A stretch of 14,303 nt of DNA, from positions 1 through 14,303 of the forward strand of contig JBAJNL010000036.1 in NCBI GenBank assembly GCA_036881885.1. Reading direction: 5' to 3'. Every line of letters starts with the position of its first letter. Position 1 is the stretch's first letter. Below are positions 7,401-13,805 of the stretch, in pieces. Source of the stretch: JBAJNL01 sp036881885 (GTDB lineage Bacteria; Pseudomonadota; Alphaproteobacteria; Holosporales; Hepatobacteraceae). The position numbers and the translations under genes were made by a program. Below the pieces are notes generated by a model. The model was given only the letters and a program-made list of their open reading frames with translations, made no database searches and had not been told where the DNA came from.

Positions 7401-8547
7401 ACCCGTTATTCTCTGATTCATGCTCTGACTCTGAGCTTGCATCGGTGCTCGAATAATAATCTGTCGTCAGATCTGCACGCTCTGTCGGGCGCGCTGGGCT
7501 TGCCACAAGGGCTGCCGGCCGCGGCACAACCGTTGTGGCAGCAATATCAAAAGGCACAGCGGTGGGCCTTAAACGGCTTGCTCGTGCCGAATGAGGTGAT
7601 TGGTCAGCGGACGTTGTGGCCGATCCAGGCGTACTGAGGTAATAGTCTGTCGACAGATTCATGGCCGCCGGCGTTCTGGTAATGGGCAATGGCACAGGCG
7701 CCGCAGGCTCTTCTGAATCAGACGATGCGCCAGACTCTGTGTCGCTTTCAGGTTCAGGTTCTGACTCTGAACTGGATGAGGAGCTGCTTGCCTCTGATTC
7801 AACGCCTGACAACAAACTTGATAGATAAGAGCCGTCAGATTCAGATTCCGATTCTGACTCTGAGCTTGAGCTGTCATCTGACGACACGGGAATCGGCGAC
7901 GTCGGTCGCGATGTTGGAGGCGACACAGGTGGAGAAACAGGAGGTGATGCAGTGGGAGAAGCGAGAGGTGTTCCTGGTGGTGTGATAGGGGGAGTTAGGG
8001 GCATCGTGCTGGCAGGCAAAGCAGGGGGGGCTTTTTTTGTTGTGCCACTGCCCACGGCTTCTTTGTTGTGGCCATCCACGCTTTTTTCTTGCAACGGGTT
8101 ATTGACAACCTGCGTGTGGTGCCCTTTGACCTTGATGTTATGACGCACGGCGCCCTGTGTCCACGCGCCGTTTTCAATCACCTCTTGCACAAATTGTGCA
8201 CGCGCAACGGGCGTGGCTTGCACCACTTTTTCGGTTTGCTTTGGCAACAGAGACAACAAAGAGTCACTTCGGTTTGCAACAACATGAAACGTTTTTTTTG
8301 CAGGCAGGTTTTTCGAAGGCAAGGCTTTTTTTTCTGGCAACACACTGGATGTTACGGGCCTTTTGTCTGAAAGACTTTGTGAAACGCTTGGCGCCACAAA
8401 GGTTGACACAGATCTGTCTTGCAAAATAGCCACGCCGGCCGGTGCTTCTTTTTGATAGCGCGCTTTAAGCGATCGGTGCCCAAGGTAGCTTGCGGTGCCA
8501 ACAAGACCCGCAACCACCAACCAAGTATAAATATTATTTTTTATCAT
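4489..8547 (-). CDS. Giant membrane-anchored, disordered Ser/Thr-Pro-rich protein
   Basis: The protein has 1352 residues; I recognise no family. Residues numbered from the ATG at 8547 (a GTG sits one codon upstream). One hydrophobic segment at about 7-23 (YTWLVVAGLVGTASYLG) makes it a signal-anchor protein. Then follow a Lys/Gln region to about 175, a proline hinge (about 183-220), a Ser/Glu acidic zone (221-280), and long Ser/Thr/Pro-rich sequence with about 60 S-P or T-P dipeptides, many followed by K or R. Basic clusters include PKRRAR near 518 and HRRKKMRR near 625. A 19-residue unit is tandemly repeated at 754-791. A more globular-looking stretch covers about 862-975. A diverged 28-residue module occurs at 994-1021 and 1138-1165. 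LxTDYYxST occurs at about 298-306 and 360-368. YxxM occurs at 645, 808 and 1144. The C-terminal 90 residues are Arg-rich. The gene is uninterrupted over 4 kb despite low complexity, so it is under selection. A secreted or surface effector is a guess. Confidence 0.85.
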   Translation of the reverse strand: MIKNNIYTWLVVAGLVGTASYLGHRSLKARYQKEAPAGVAILQDRSVSTFVAPSVSQSLSDKRPVTSSVLPEKKALPSKNLPAKKTFHVVANRSDSLLSLLPKQTEKVVQATPVARAQFVQEVIENGAWTQGAVRHNIKVKGHHTQVVNNPLQEKSVDGHNKEAVGSGTTKKAPPALPASTMPLTPPITPPGTPLASPTASPPVSPPVSPPTSRPTSPIPVSSDDSSSSESESESESDGSYLSSLLSGVESEASSSSSSSESEPEPESDTESGASSDSEEPAAPVPLPITRTPAAMNLSTDYYLSTPGSATTSADQSPHSARASRLRPTAVPFDIAATTVVPRPAALVASPARPTERADLTTDYYSSTDASSESEHESENNGSASDVTSLSSTHVSSAASSPRRRASPQSLRSRRALWRLTPRQRTTPGHTSTPAADGTLSPNAANNLLDAFLSPIPKSPEREGTPTQSPLHQSTVISSSFHDASLGCSPLSSSGEDFKPEPESDNASNAVESSASTPKRRARYENLSDIWSPIETSPASKSLLVVASPARGFQSDPSSFLNTTRSPDKMRANQTPKTHNTSLQAVPAYDDEAQVAGAVRMVLSQRTNLHPNAPLSPKNGRSTTHRRKKMRRTLDVTSPSFGPSYAQMVSKNASPETKVPLTPTDGRRWSQPTTPTTGLKDAQMQPSPAAQTPKAPTQPRSPNTEELFAATQARLSPGTLDTERREKLASLAARVRYVDVEQLDVLKAEGRPYGLKVTDERTTTVLPLKQPSKLKVTDERTTTVLPLKQPSKPKSFQPEPGNAESEDYVQMDPLTPKFDPDATPRTPEFLGPVMNERPVPGAHKQTPRRKATVHSEVLTPRREFQGRLHDALRGAKSKRARGKVVARFQKEAEAIGVEIINTKNGIECVNRKVKGLGPLQSLVHSPKTAFWHHAKDKLDKARTNKEKTAVFNNLTLDAPVLGFKVTGNPDNFSIEEKSAISQKAPPSSSLSPTPFSKRTWADVAKSPPTPGAKILHGPEKKAATAPSLPSISANSSFQVPEALSASGFLEESTDFVNMSDASSCPASAAGNRSVNTSTASDRHLANLHARTATDGSAQKKQTPRKPSSLRQQVLSPRQGSPLKRATTASVATPSAATTPSKLSYAQMAASPPSPAAKILYGPEKKTAVSSASPPMGQSTPMTKTPKAAAASFNDAFASQRDRLNRELHQRWASKNRTQPGKSNVGKEMGPGIVLNAAKQPLATADSQEEAKEGKAKGSSPYMRSNGRDGAYISLRSSVDRAVSMAGRTGPVDRSLRGAERSAAVRDRFRAAVGRVILRNRAAKNGTRMLSVHRDISRGRGPSSTWSRPSRRD
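5053..5136 (-). repeat. Copy 2 of a diverged 28-residue module in the giant protein
   Basis: This stretch encodes LSYAQMAASPPSPAAKIL followed by YGPEKK. It matches the copy at 5485-5568 at most positions (A, SPP, P, AKIL and GPEKK are kept). Conservation of the protein motif with scattered base changes suggests an old duplication that is kept as a functional unit rather than a recent slippage event. Confidence 0.7.
5485..5568 (-). repeat. Copy 1 of a diverged 28-residue module in the giant protein
   Basis: It encodes KRTWADVAKSPPTPGAKIL followed by HGPEKK. It is paired with 5053-5136, about 430 bases away. A weaker third relative, PSYAQMVSKNASPETKV, is encoded near 6560-6620 but lacks the AKIL-GPEKK end. 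Confidence 0.7.
6171..6284 (-). repeat. Two tandem 57-base units inside the giant gene
   Basis: The units 6171-6227 and 6228-6284 are identical except for one base (A at 6178 against C at 6235) and end in frame. Each encodes the 19-residue unit LKVTDERTTTVLPLKQPSK. The near identity shows a recent duplication, and copy number may vary between strains. The unit length is a multiple of three, so changes in copy number keep the frame. Confidence 0.95.
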
Positions 8548-8550
8548 CAC

Positions 8551-8892
8551 ATTGCTTGGTTTTTAATGAATCTTTGTCAAAAAGTAACAAGAATTATCAT
8601 AAAAAACAACAAAAATGTGAAATATAACAATGTTTTAAAGGCACATTGTGTGTTTTATGCTGTCAATATGCACTACAGGCATCAAAAATCCGACTTTCTG
8701 ACGAAACAAGGTGCGGGACAAAAAAGTACCCTGTTGCCATATTTTTTTCAAAAAAAAGAACAAGAAGCACTTTTAGGACATTATTTAAATAAAATTTTAT
8801 CAATATTTAAACCATATAGAGTGTTTTGATTTCGCTGATTACAATCGTCAGGCATAGAAGAATTGTTCGATTGTTTTCATGGAGGTGACGTT
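8551..8892. other. AT-rich divergent intergenic region
   Basis: About 340 bases lie between the giant minus-strand gene and the glycine-zipper gene. I see no gene: the plus-strand frame at 8419-8829 begins inside the giant gene, has no ribosome-binding site and is biased by AT-rich sequence. The region must hold the promoters of both divergent genes. It has several TTGACA- and TATAAT-like words on both strands, but no pair with good spacing that I would assign. An inverted repeat at 8784-8811 is the clearest structure. Confidence 0.6.
8784..8811. promoter_or_regulatory. AT-rich inverted repeat upstream of the glycine-zipper gene
   Basis: TTTAAATA (8784-8791) and TATTTAAA (8804-8811) are perfect inverted copies separated by 12 bases, about 80 bases before the start codon at 8893. 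The two-arm spacing is compatible with a dimeric regulator site. In such AT-rich sequence it may also be chance. Confidence 0.3.
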
Positions 8893-9468
8893 ATGAAGTT
8901 GAATAAGATTTGGTTTTTTCCCTGCCTGTGCTTGCTGTTTTTAGGCATGGTTGGTTCTGTACATGCATGGGAGTGGCCCTGGTCAACCAAAGACAACGAG
9001 GAAAAAAAATTGCTGCTAACGTCGACGTATGGTGACACCAGGAAAGGCTCATACTCACTGCCTTCAGATCAGCCAACTAAATGGCGCAAGATGTGGCAAA
9101 AGATAGAAAAGAAAGCCCCTTATTACGGCATGCGCGCCACATTGCCTTTGTATGATGTGCTGACAAATCGCGCCATTTGGACAGGTGCGGGAGGCCTGTT
9201 GGGCGCCATGCTTGGCGGTGGCTATGGTTGGACGTCACTGGCGGGCGGCATCGCTGGCGCCGTTGTTGGCTATAATGTGGCCGGCGTACTAGAAAATCAA
9301 ATAAGTGCGTCCTGGATGAATACATTTGCTCAAGCTGCTCGCAAGGCCGGCAGAGATAAGGACACGACTTCTGACATTGTTGGAAAGACTTTCAACCACT
9401 ACCTTATGTCTAAGGCTGCACAAGAAACAGCTGACGAGGTTCTAAACAATTGTTGGAAGAACGCATAA
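8893..9468 (+). CDS. Exported glycine-zipper protein of unknown function
   Basis: The 191-residue protein starts at an ATG preceded by GGAGGTGA at 8881-8888, one of the strongest ribosome-binding sites in the window. Residues 1-25 are a Sec-type signal peptide (MKLNKIW, hydrophobic core, VHA before W26). The mature N-terminus is Trp-rich (WEWPW). At about 95-135 lies a long glycine-zipper hydrophobic stretch (TGAGGLLGAMLGGGYGW, then AGGIAGAVVGYNVAGVLE) that could form a helical hairpin in a membrane. The C-terminal 55 residues are polar and helical. Glycine zippers occur in outer-membrane lipoproteins, pore-forming peptides and toxins, so a membrane-inserting role is likely but the exact job is unknown. 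The gene stands alone and ends in a strong terminator before alaS. Confidence 0.8.
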   Translation: MKLNKIWFFPCLCLLFLGMVGSVHAWEWPWSTKDNEEKKLLLTSTYGDTRKGSYSLPSDQPTKWRKMWQKIEKKAPYYGMRATLPLYDVLTNRAIWTGAGGLLGAMLGGGYGWTSLAGGIAGAVVGYNVAGVLENQISASWMNTFAQAARKAGRDKDTTSDIVGKTFNHYLMSKAAQETADEVLNNCWKNA

Positions 9469-9506
9469 AGCGCTTTTTCTGACGCGTTATAAGATCATCT
9501 GACGGC

Positions 9507-9538
9507 CCCCGCAATGCTTTTCGTGTTGTGGGGTTTTT
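9507..9538 (+). terminator. Rho-independent terminator after the glycine-zipper gene
   Basis: CCCCGCAA (9507-9514) pairs with TTGTGGGG (9526-9533) over eight pairs, with one G-U pair and an 11-base loop. TTTTT follows at once and continues as CTTT. It lies about 40 bases after the stop codon of the glycine-zipper gene and separates it from alaS. Confidence 0.85.
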
Positions 9539-9589
9539 CTTTCTGATGTTAAAGTTGTGAAAGGTAACGTTTGATCAAAGGACCTTTTC

Positions 9590-12280
9590 ATGCAGACCCG
9601 TGTGTTGCGGCAAACCTTTCTTGATTTTTTCGCACAAAAGCAGCACACCCCCGTGTCGTCCGCCCCTCTTGTGCCCAAAGACGACCCCACCCTTTTGTTT
9701 GTCAACGCGGGCATGGTGCCGTTTAAGCAGTTTTTTATGGGCCAGGCCACACCGCCTTTTAAGCGCGCCGCCAGTGCGCAAAAATGTGTCAGAGCCGGCG
9801 GCAAACATAATGATCTTGATATGGTGGGCCTGACCAAACGACACCACACCTTTTTTGAAATGCTGGGCAACTTTTCGTTTGGCGATTATTTTAAAGAAGA
9901 GGCCATTGTGTACGCCTTTGCGTTTCTTTCAAAAACGCTGGCGCTTGACACTAAGCGGCTTTACGTCACGTATTATCACACTGACACCGAAACGCGTGAT
10001 TTATGGCGCAAGGTCACCGGCTTTGGCGATGACAAATTGCTGCCCATCGCCACCGCTGACAACTTTTGGTCAATGGGGCCCGAAGGCCCGTGTGGCCCCT
10101 GCACCGAGATTTTTTATGATCATGGCGCCCATCTGCACGGCGGTTTGCCCGGCACGCCCGATGAAGATGGCGACCGCTTTGTTGAGATCTGGACCTTAGT
10201 CTTTATGCAATTTAACCAGCATAAAGATGGAACGCGCGAGGCGTTGCCACAAACGGGCGTTGACACAGGCAGCGGGCTTGAACGCCTGGCAGCTGTGGTG
10301 CAAGGCACAGACGACAATTACACTATCGACCTTTTCAAAGCCCTGATACAGCAAGCAGCCACTTTGCTGGGTGTCACACCCTCTTTAAGTCCTGCGACCA
10401 ACACCGCCCTTAAGGTTGTGGCTGATCACTTAAGGTCAGCCTCGTTTTTAATGGCTGACGGCGTTTTACCCGCCAATGAAGGACGTGGCTATGTGTTGCG
10501 ACGCATCATTCGGCGCGCCCATCGTTTTGCGCTGAAAGCCCACAAAGAAGGCACGCACCGCGACAGCTATCAGCCCATGATGGCCAAACTGGTTGACGTC
10601 TTGACCAGTGAAATGGCCGGCGCTTATCCCGAATTACAGCGCGCTAAAACACTCATTGAAAAAAACCTTATGGTTGAAGAAGAAAGCTTTGCGCTTACCT
10701 TAAGCCGCGCCGAAGGCCTTTTTGCCGACAAAACAAAAGGCTTAAAACCGGGTGCCACGCTGCCACACCAAGACGCCTTTTTGCTTTACGATACCTATGG
10801 TTTGCCCAAAGATGTGTTGCAAGACATGCTTTCTGACAAAGGTCTTTTGTTTGACGAGGCAGCGTTTGATGCAGACATGCAGCGCCAAAAAGAAACGGCC
10901 CGCGGCGCCGGACGCTTTCAGGCCACAACAGCCGCACACAATGCAGGCGATGCGGTGCTGCAAAAGCTGTCACCCACAGCCTTTTTGGGCTATACCTCTT
11001 TGTCAGCCTCGGCCTCTTTGCTTGCCGTTTTAAAAGATGGCCAGCCGGTTGATCATCTCAATCAAGGGGATGAAGCCATTTTTGTTTTTGACCAAACGCC
11101 CTTTTATGGTGAATCGGGCGGCCAACAAGGTGACTTTGGCGTGGCAACCTGTAATGGCCTTGCCATCAACGTGATCGACACACAAAAAAAGGGGGGTATC
11201 GTTCTGCATCATGGGCGCCTTGAGAAAGGCCAGCTGACCAACGACCACCTTGTGCCATCAAACCCTCAAAACACGTTTTGCTTAACGGTAAAGGCCGCCC
11301 GCCGACACGGTCTTAAGGTGCACCATTCAGCCACACACTTGCTGCATGCAGCCTTGCGATCGATTTTGGGTGATCATGTGGCCCAAAAAGGCTCGCTGGT
11401 GTTGCCCGATCGCCTGCGTTTTGACTTTAGTCACTTTGAAAAGCTGACCAAAGAACAACTTGAGCAACTTGAAACACACGTGAATCAGGTGATTTGCACC
11501 GCAGCGCCCGTTTGCACCGAGGTCACATCGCTTCAAAAGGCGCAAAATGCTGGCGCCATGGCGTTGTTTGGCGAGGCCTATGACGATGAAGTGCGCGTTG
11601 TCACCATGGGCACCCCAGAAAAGGCATCAGAAGCCCAAGGCGCCCAAAGCGCCATGCCTGCCAAAACTTTTTCAAAAGAGCTGTGCGGCGGCACCCACGT
11701 TGCGCACACAGGCGAGATCGGCTTTTTCAAAATTTTGTCGGAAAGCGGTGTGGCCAAAGGCATACGCCGCATCGAAGCTGTGGCGGGCCATGCCGCCCAT
11801 GAAACCGTAAGGCAGCTTTTTCACACGCTGCATGAAGCGCAAGCCCTTTTGGGTGCCTCGCACACAACCCTGCTGCCCAAATTGCAGGCCCTTCTGAAGG
11901 AGAAAAAAGCGCTGCTTAAAAAGCAACAACAGAGCGGCCAGCAACGTGCTGCGTTTGACGAGGCCACCTTGACAAAAGGCGCTCATACAGTTGTGTTGCG
12001 CCATATCAAGAGTGGCACGTTGCAAGACATGCGCGCCATGTGGGATCAGCTGCGCGCACAACACAAAGCACACCTTGTGGTGCTAATGGCCCAAACGCCT
12101 GGCAAAACCTCTCTTTTAATAGGCAGCTGCACAAAAGATGTGTCGGCGGCTGAGGTGCTGAAGAAAATCTTAGAGCCGCTTCAAGGACGCGGCGGCGGAC
12201 GCAGAGACATGGCACAAGGCGGCTTTGACGGCACGCTGTCTTTGCCTCAACTAGAAAGTCTTGCCAAAAACGCCCTTTAA
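9590..12280 (+). CDS. alaS: Alanyl-tRNA synthetase
   Basis: Full-length enzyme of 896 residues (about 875 is usual) that charges tRNA-Ala with alanine and edits mischarged Ser and Gly. The class II catalytic core is seen at the N-terminus: FVNAGMVPFKQFFMG (37-51), KCVRAGGKHNDLDMVG (65-80), HHTFFEMLGNFSFGDYF (85-101) and GRGYVLRRIIRRAHRF (298-313). The editing domain carries SGGQQGD (509-515) and the zinc-binding HxxxH as H579/H583 with C699 and H703 in CGGTH. The C-Ala domain ends with GGGRRDMAQGG (868-878). All key residues are present. The ATG at 9590 follows AAAGGA by eight bases. It stands between the terminator at 9507 and the promoter at 12307, so it looks monocistronic. Confidence 0.98.
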   Translation: MQTRVLRQTFLDFFAQKQHTPVSSAPLVPKDDPTLLFVNAGMVPFKQFFMGQATPPFKRAASAQKCVRAGGKHNDLDMVGLTKRHHTFFEMLGNFSFGDYFKEEAIVYAFAFLSKTLALDTKRLYVTYYHTDTETRDLWRKVTGFGDDKLLPIATADNFWSMGPEGPCGPCTEIFYDHGAHLHGGLPGTPDEDGDRFVEIWTLVFMQFNQHKDGTREALPQTGVDTGSGLERLAAVVQGTDDNYTIDLFKALIQQAATLLGVTPSLSPATNTALKVVADHLRSASFLMADGVLPANEGRGYVLRRIIRRAHRFALKAHKEGTHRDSYQPMMAKLVDVLTSEMAGAYPELQRAKTLIEKNLMVEEESFALTLSRAEGLFADKTKGLKPGATLPHQDAFLLYDTYGLPKDVLQDMLSDKGLLFDEAAFDADMQRQKETARGAGRFQATTAAHNAGDAVLQKLSPTAFLGYTSLSASASLLAVLKDGQPVDHLNQGDEAIFVFDQTPFYGESGGQQGDFGVATCNGLAINVIDTQKKGGIVLHHGRLEKGQLTNDHLVPSNPQNTFCLTVKAARRHGLKVHHSATHLLHAALRSILGDHVAQKGSLVLPDRLRFDFSHFEKLTKEQLEQLETHVNQVICTAAPVCTEVTSLQKAQNAGAMALFGEAYDDEVRVVTMGTPEKASEAQGAQSAMPAKTFSKELCGGTHVAHTGEIGFFKILSESGVAKGIRRIEAVAGHAAHETVRQLFHTLHEAQALLGASHTTLLPKLQALLKEKKALLKKQQQSGQQRAAFDEATLTKGAHTVVLRHIKSGTLQDMRAMWDQLRAQHKAHLVVLMAQTPGKTSLLIGSCTKDVSAAEVLKKILEPLQGRGGGRRDMAQGGFDGTLSLPQLESLAKNAL

Positions 12281-12306
12281 TTTTTTACAACAAAAACAAG
12301 TTGTTA

Positions 12307-12335
12307 TTGACAAGAAATTGACCATTTTGTACGAT
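12307..12335 (+). promoter_or_regulatory. Sigma-70-like promoter of the UIM gene
   Basis: A perfect -35 TTGACA (12307-12312), a 17-base spacer and TACGAT (12330-12335, four of six) give the best promoter match in the window. Transcription would start near 12342, leaving a leader of about 25 bases to the ATG at 12368. GATAA (12333-12337) and TTATC (12346-12350) form a small inverted repeat over the start site that might be an operator. Confidence 0.6.
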
Positions 12336-12367
12336 AAGGGTCAGTTTATCACGATAAAGACTTGTTT

Positions 12368-13432
12368 ATGTTGACTTTTCTCACACCCTTTCGCAAAAAA
12401 ACCTCTTTAAAAAGTACTTTCTGTGCCTTGTTACTGGCCTTTTCGGCGCCCACAAACTCGCTGCAAGCTATTTTTTCGGCAGAAGACATTGTAGCCATGC
12501 AAGATAACGTTGCAACCTTGCAAACCTCTGTAACCCAGGTGGCGGAACAATGGCCTTTGCTTAAAGAAACGGCCGAAACCATTGTGGCACACTGCCTACC
12601 CACGAGGCCCTCTTTACGCACCTCTCAAAATGCGAATGGTCAAACCCTTGTAACGCGTTTCGCTGTCGTGCTACAGCAAAACCAACACAATACAGCAGAC
12701 CTTGATTGGGCAAGTTTTTTAGCAGATGGTGACAGCGCCTCTCGTTGGGGTGCCACATACCGTGAGGCCCAAACTGCATCTGCCACCAATACGCTTGAAC
12801 AGCATCGTTTGTTTTTGCAATTGCTGGATGTGCAAGAGTTGTTGTTTGTTGATCAAAAACCAACCCTTGAAGCCTTGCACAGCGCCGTTCAAGAGGCGAT
12901 AGAGGTCAACGACAACAGCACACAAGGCGTTGTAAGCCGTTTGTTTAGATGCATGGTGACCCATCAGTTGCCAAGCATTGTGAACGCATTACGAACCCAA
13001 AACATTGGCCAAGACGGCAACCATTATGCGGCGGCCACCCCTTTTGCAGCTGCAAATGACGGTGTAACCCCCGCAGAGCTGGCCCAAATACAAGACATGA
13101 TTCAGGCACGCCACGGCACATCATTTGCACAGCGACAAGCTGCAGCAGACGAAGATCTGCAACTTGCCTTGAGTATGAGCGCCATGATGTCAGCGTCATC
13201 AACATTGATCAACTCCGAGCACGCCAGGTGGGCACCCGCGCCAGGCAAAGAAGACGAAGTGATGACAACGGTGCTGGCATCTAGCGTTGCTTTGCACCAA
13301 AAGCAGGCCCGTTATGATGAAAACGATGAGGCCATTATGCAGCTTGTGAAACAAGCGAGTCTTCAGATGGACCAACCAGAACCTGTTGCGCCTGATCCAT
13401 CATTAGAGCACGACCCAGAGAATCACTCCTAA
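12368..13432 (+). CDS. Exported protein with ubiquitin-interacting motif(s)
   Basis: The 354-residue protein begins with a Sec-like signal (basic FRKKTSLKS, core FCALLLAFSA, likely cleavage near residues 27-38). A helical region of about 200 residues with no recognised family follows. Near the C-terminus D261-E-D-L-Q-L-A267-L-S-M-S271 matches the ubiquitin-interacting motif: acidic run, hydrophobic residue, Ala three positions on, Ser seven positions on. Two further copies are weaker: E295-D-E-V-M-T-T-V-L-A-S305 (Thr for Ala) and the stretch around D320-S331 (Val for Ala). UIMs are helices that bind the Ile44 patch of ubiquitin and are a eukaryotic signature. The tail (335-354) is acidic and Pro-rich. 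It has its own promoter downstream of alaS. A TTG two codons upstream is an alternative start; neither has a strong ribosome-binding site. Confidence 0.75.
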   Translation: MLTFLTPFRKKTSLKSTFCALLLAFSAPTNSLQAIFSAEDIVAMQDNVATLQTSVTQVAEQWPLLKETAETIVAHCLPTRPSLRTSQNANGQTLVTRFAVVLQQNQHNTADLDWASFLADGDSASRWGATYREAQTASATNTLEQHRLFLQLLDVQELLFVDQKPTLEALHSAVQEAIEVNDNSTQGVVSRLFRCMVTHQLPSIVNALRTQNIGQDGNHYAAATPFAAANDGVTPAELAQIQDMIQARHGTSFAQRQAAADEDLQLALSMSAMMSASSTLINSEHARWAPAPGKEDEVMTTVLASSVALHQKQARYDENDEAIMQLVKQASLQMDQPEPVAPDPSLEHDPENHS

Positions 13433-13433
13433 G

Positions 13434-13684
13434 GCACACTGGATTGCCACGCCATTTTGGTCGTCATCGCGAACGGCCATGGGCCGTGCGGCGATCCACT
13501 TGCCAGAAACTAAAGCAGCCAAAGCACACATGGATTGCCGCGTCGCCCTAAAGGGGCTCCTCGCAATAACAATCTAGTCGTCATCGCGAAGGTGCAAAGC
13601 GCCTGTGGCGATCCACTTAGCAGACACTGAAGCAGCTAAAGCACACTGGATTGCCGCGTCGCCTAAAAGGCTCCTCGCAATGAC
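13434..13684. repeat. Array of alternating palindromic repeat elements
   Basis: Five copies of one family lie in alternating orientation. Plus-oriented elements at about 13460-13500 and 13577-13618 run from GTCATCGCGAA to GGCGATCCACTT. Minus-oriented elements at about 13531-13570 and 13647-13684 run from TGGATTGCCGCGTCGCC to GGCTCCTCGCAATGAC. A truncated minus copy starts the array at about 13437. The pairs repeat with a period of about 116-117 bases. Each element can fold: in the first, ATCGC/GCGAT and CGGCC/GGCCG; in the second, ATCGC/GCGAT and AGGTGC/GCGCCT, so the stem is kept while its bases change. From memory, elements ending in CATTGCGA and CAATCCA are dispersed in many bacterial genomes. 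They fill the gap between the UIM and F-box genes and could act as transcript ends or mobile palindromes. Confidence 0.85.
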
Positions 13685-13744
13685 ATTTTTGGCGCACACC
13701 ACGTCAGACGCTTAGTTTCCTTCTCGTGGTGACAGCCTAAGCTA

Positions 13745-13780
13745 TTGACTTTATGTAATTTTTTTGTCATTTTTTATACT
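13745..13780 (+). promoter_or_regulatory. Weak candidate promoter of the F-box gene
   Basis: TATACT (13775-13780) is a five-of-six -10 box placed 25 bases before the ATG at 13806. TTGACT (13745-13750) is a good -35 word, but the 24-base spacing is too long, so the true -35 may be poor and activator-dependent. The interval contains long T runs. Confidence 0.35.
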
Positions 13781-13805
13781 GAATTTGCCAACAATGGATA
13801 TTTTT

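Noticed and set aside
7113..7637. A 174-codon open frame on the plus strand
   Set aside because: It lies fully inside the giant minus-strand gene and has no ribosome-binding site. It is a shadow of that gene's codon bias; the same holds for the other plus-strand frames in 4571-8430.
8419..8829. A 136-codon plus-strand frame across the divergent intergenic region
   Set aside because: It begins inside the giant gene, has no ribosome-binding site, and its composition (Lys, Asn, Phe) simply reflects AT-rich DNA.
9487..9870. Minus-strand frame of 127 codons
   Set aside because: It covers a rho-independent terminator and the antisense of the certain alaS start; no supporting start signal.
9590..12280. 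Insertion or inactivation in alaS
   Set aside because: All catalytic, zinc-binding and C-Ala motifs are present and length is normal, so the gene is ordinary.
13434..13684. CRISPR array
   Set aside because: Repeats alternate in orientation, are imperfect, differ in stem sequence and share their spacers' sequence; no cas genes are present. They are palindromic dispersed elements.
13697..13731. Inverted repeat CACCACG / CGTGGTG with a 21-base loop
   Set aside because: No T-run follows and the loop is long; possibly chance or part of the promoter region of the F-box gene.
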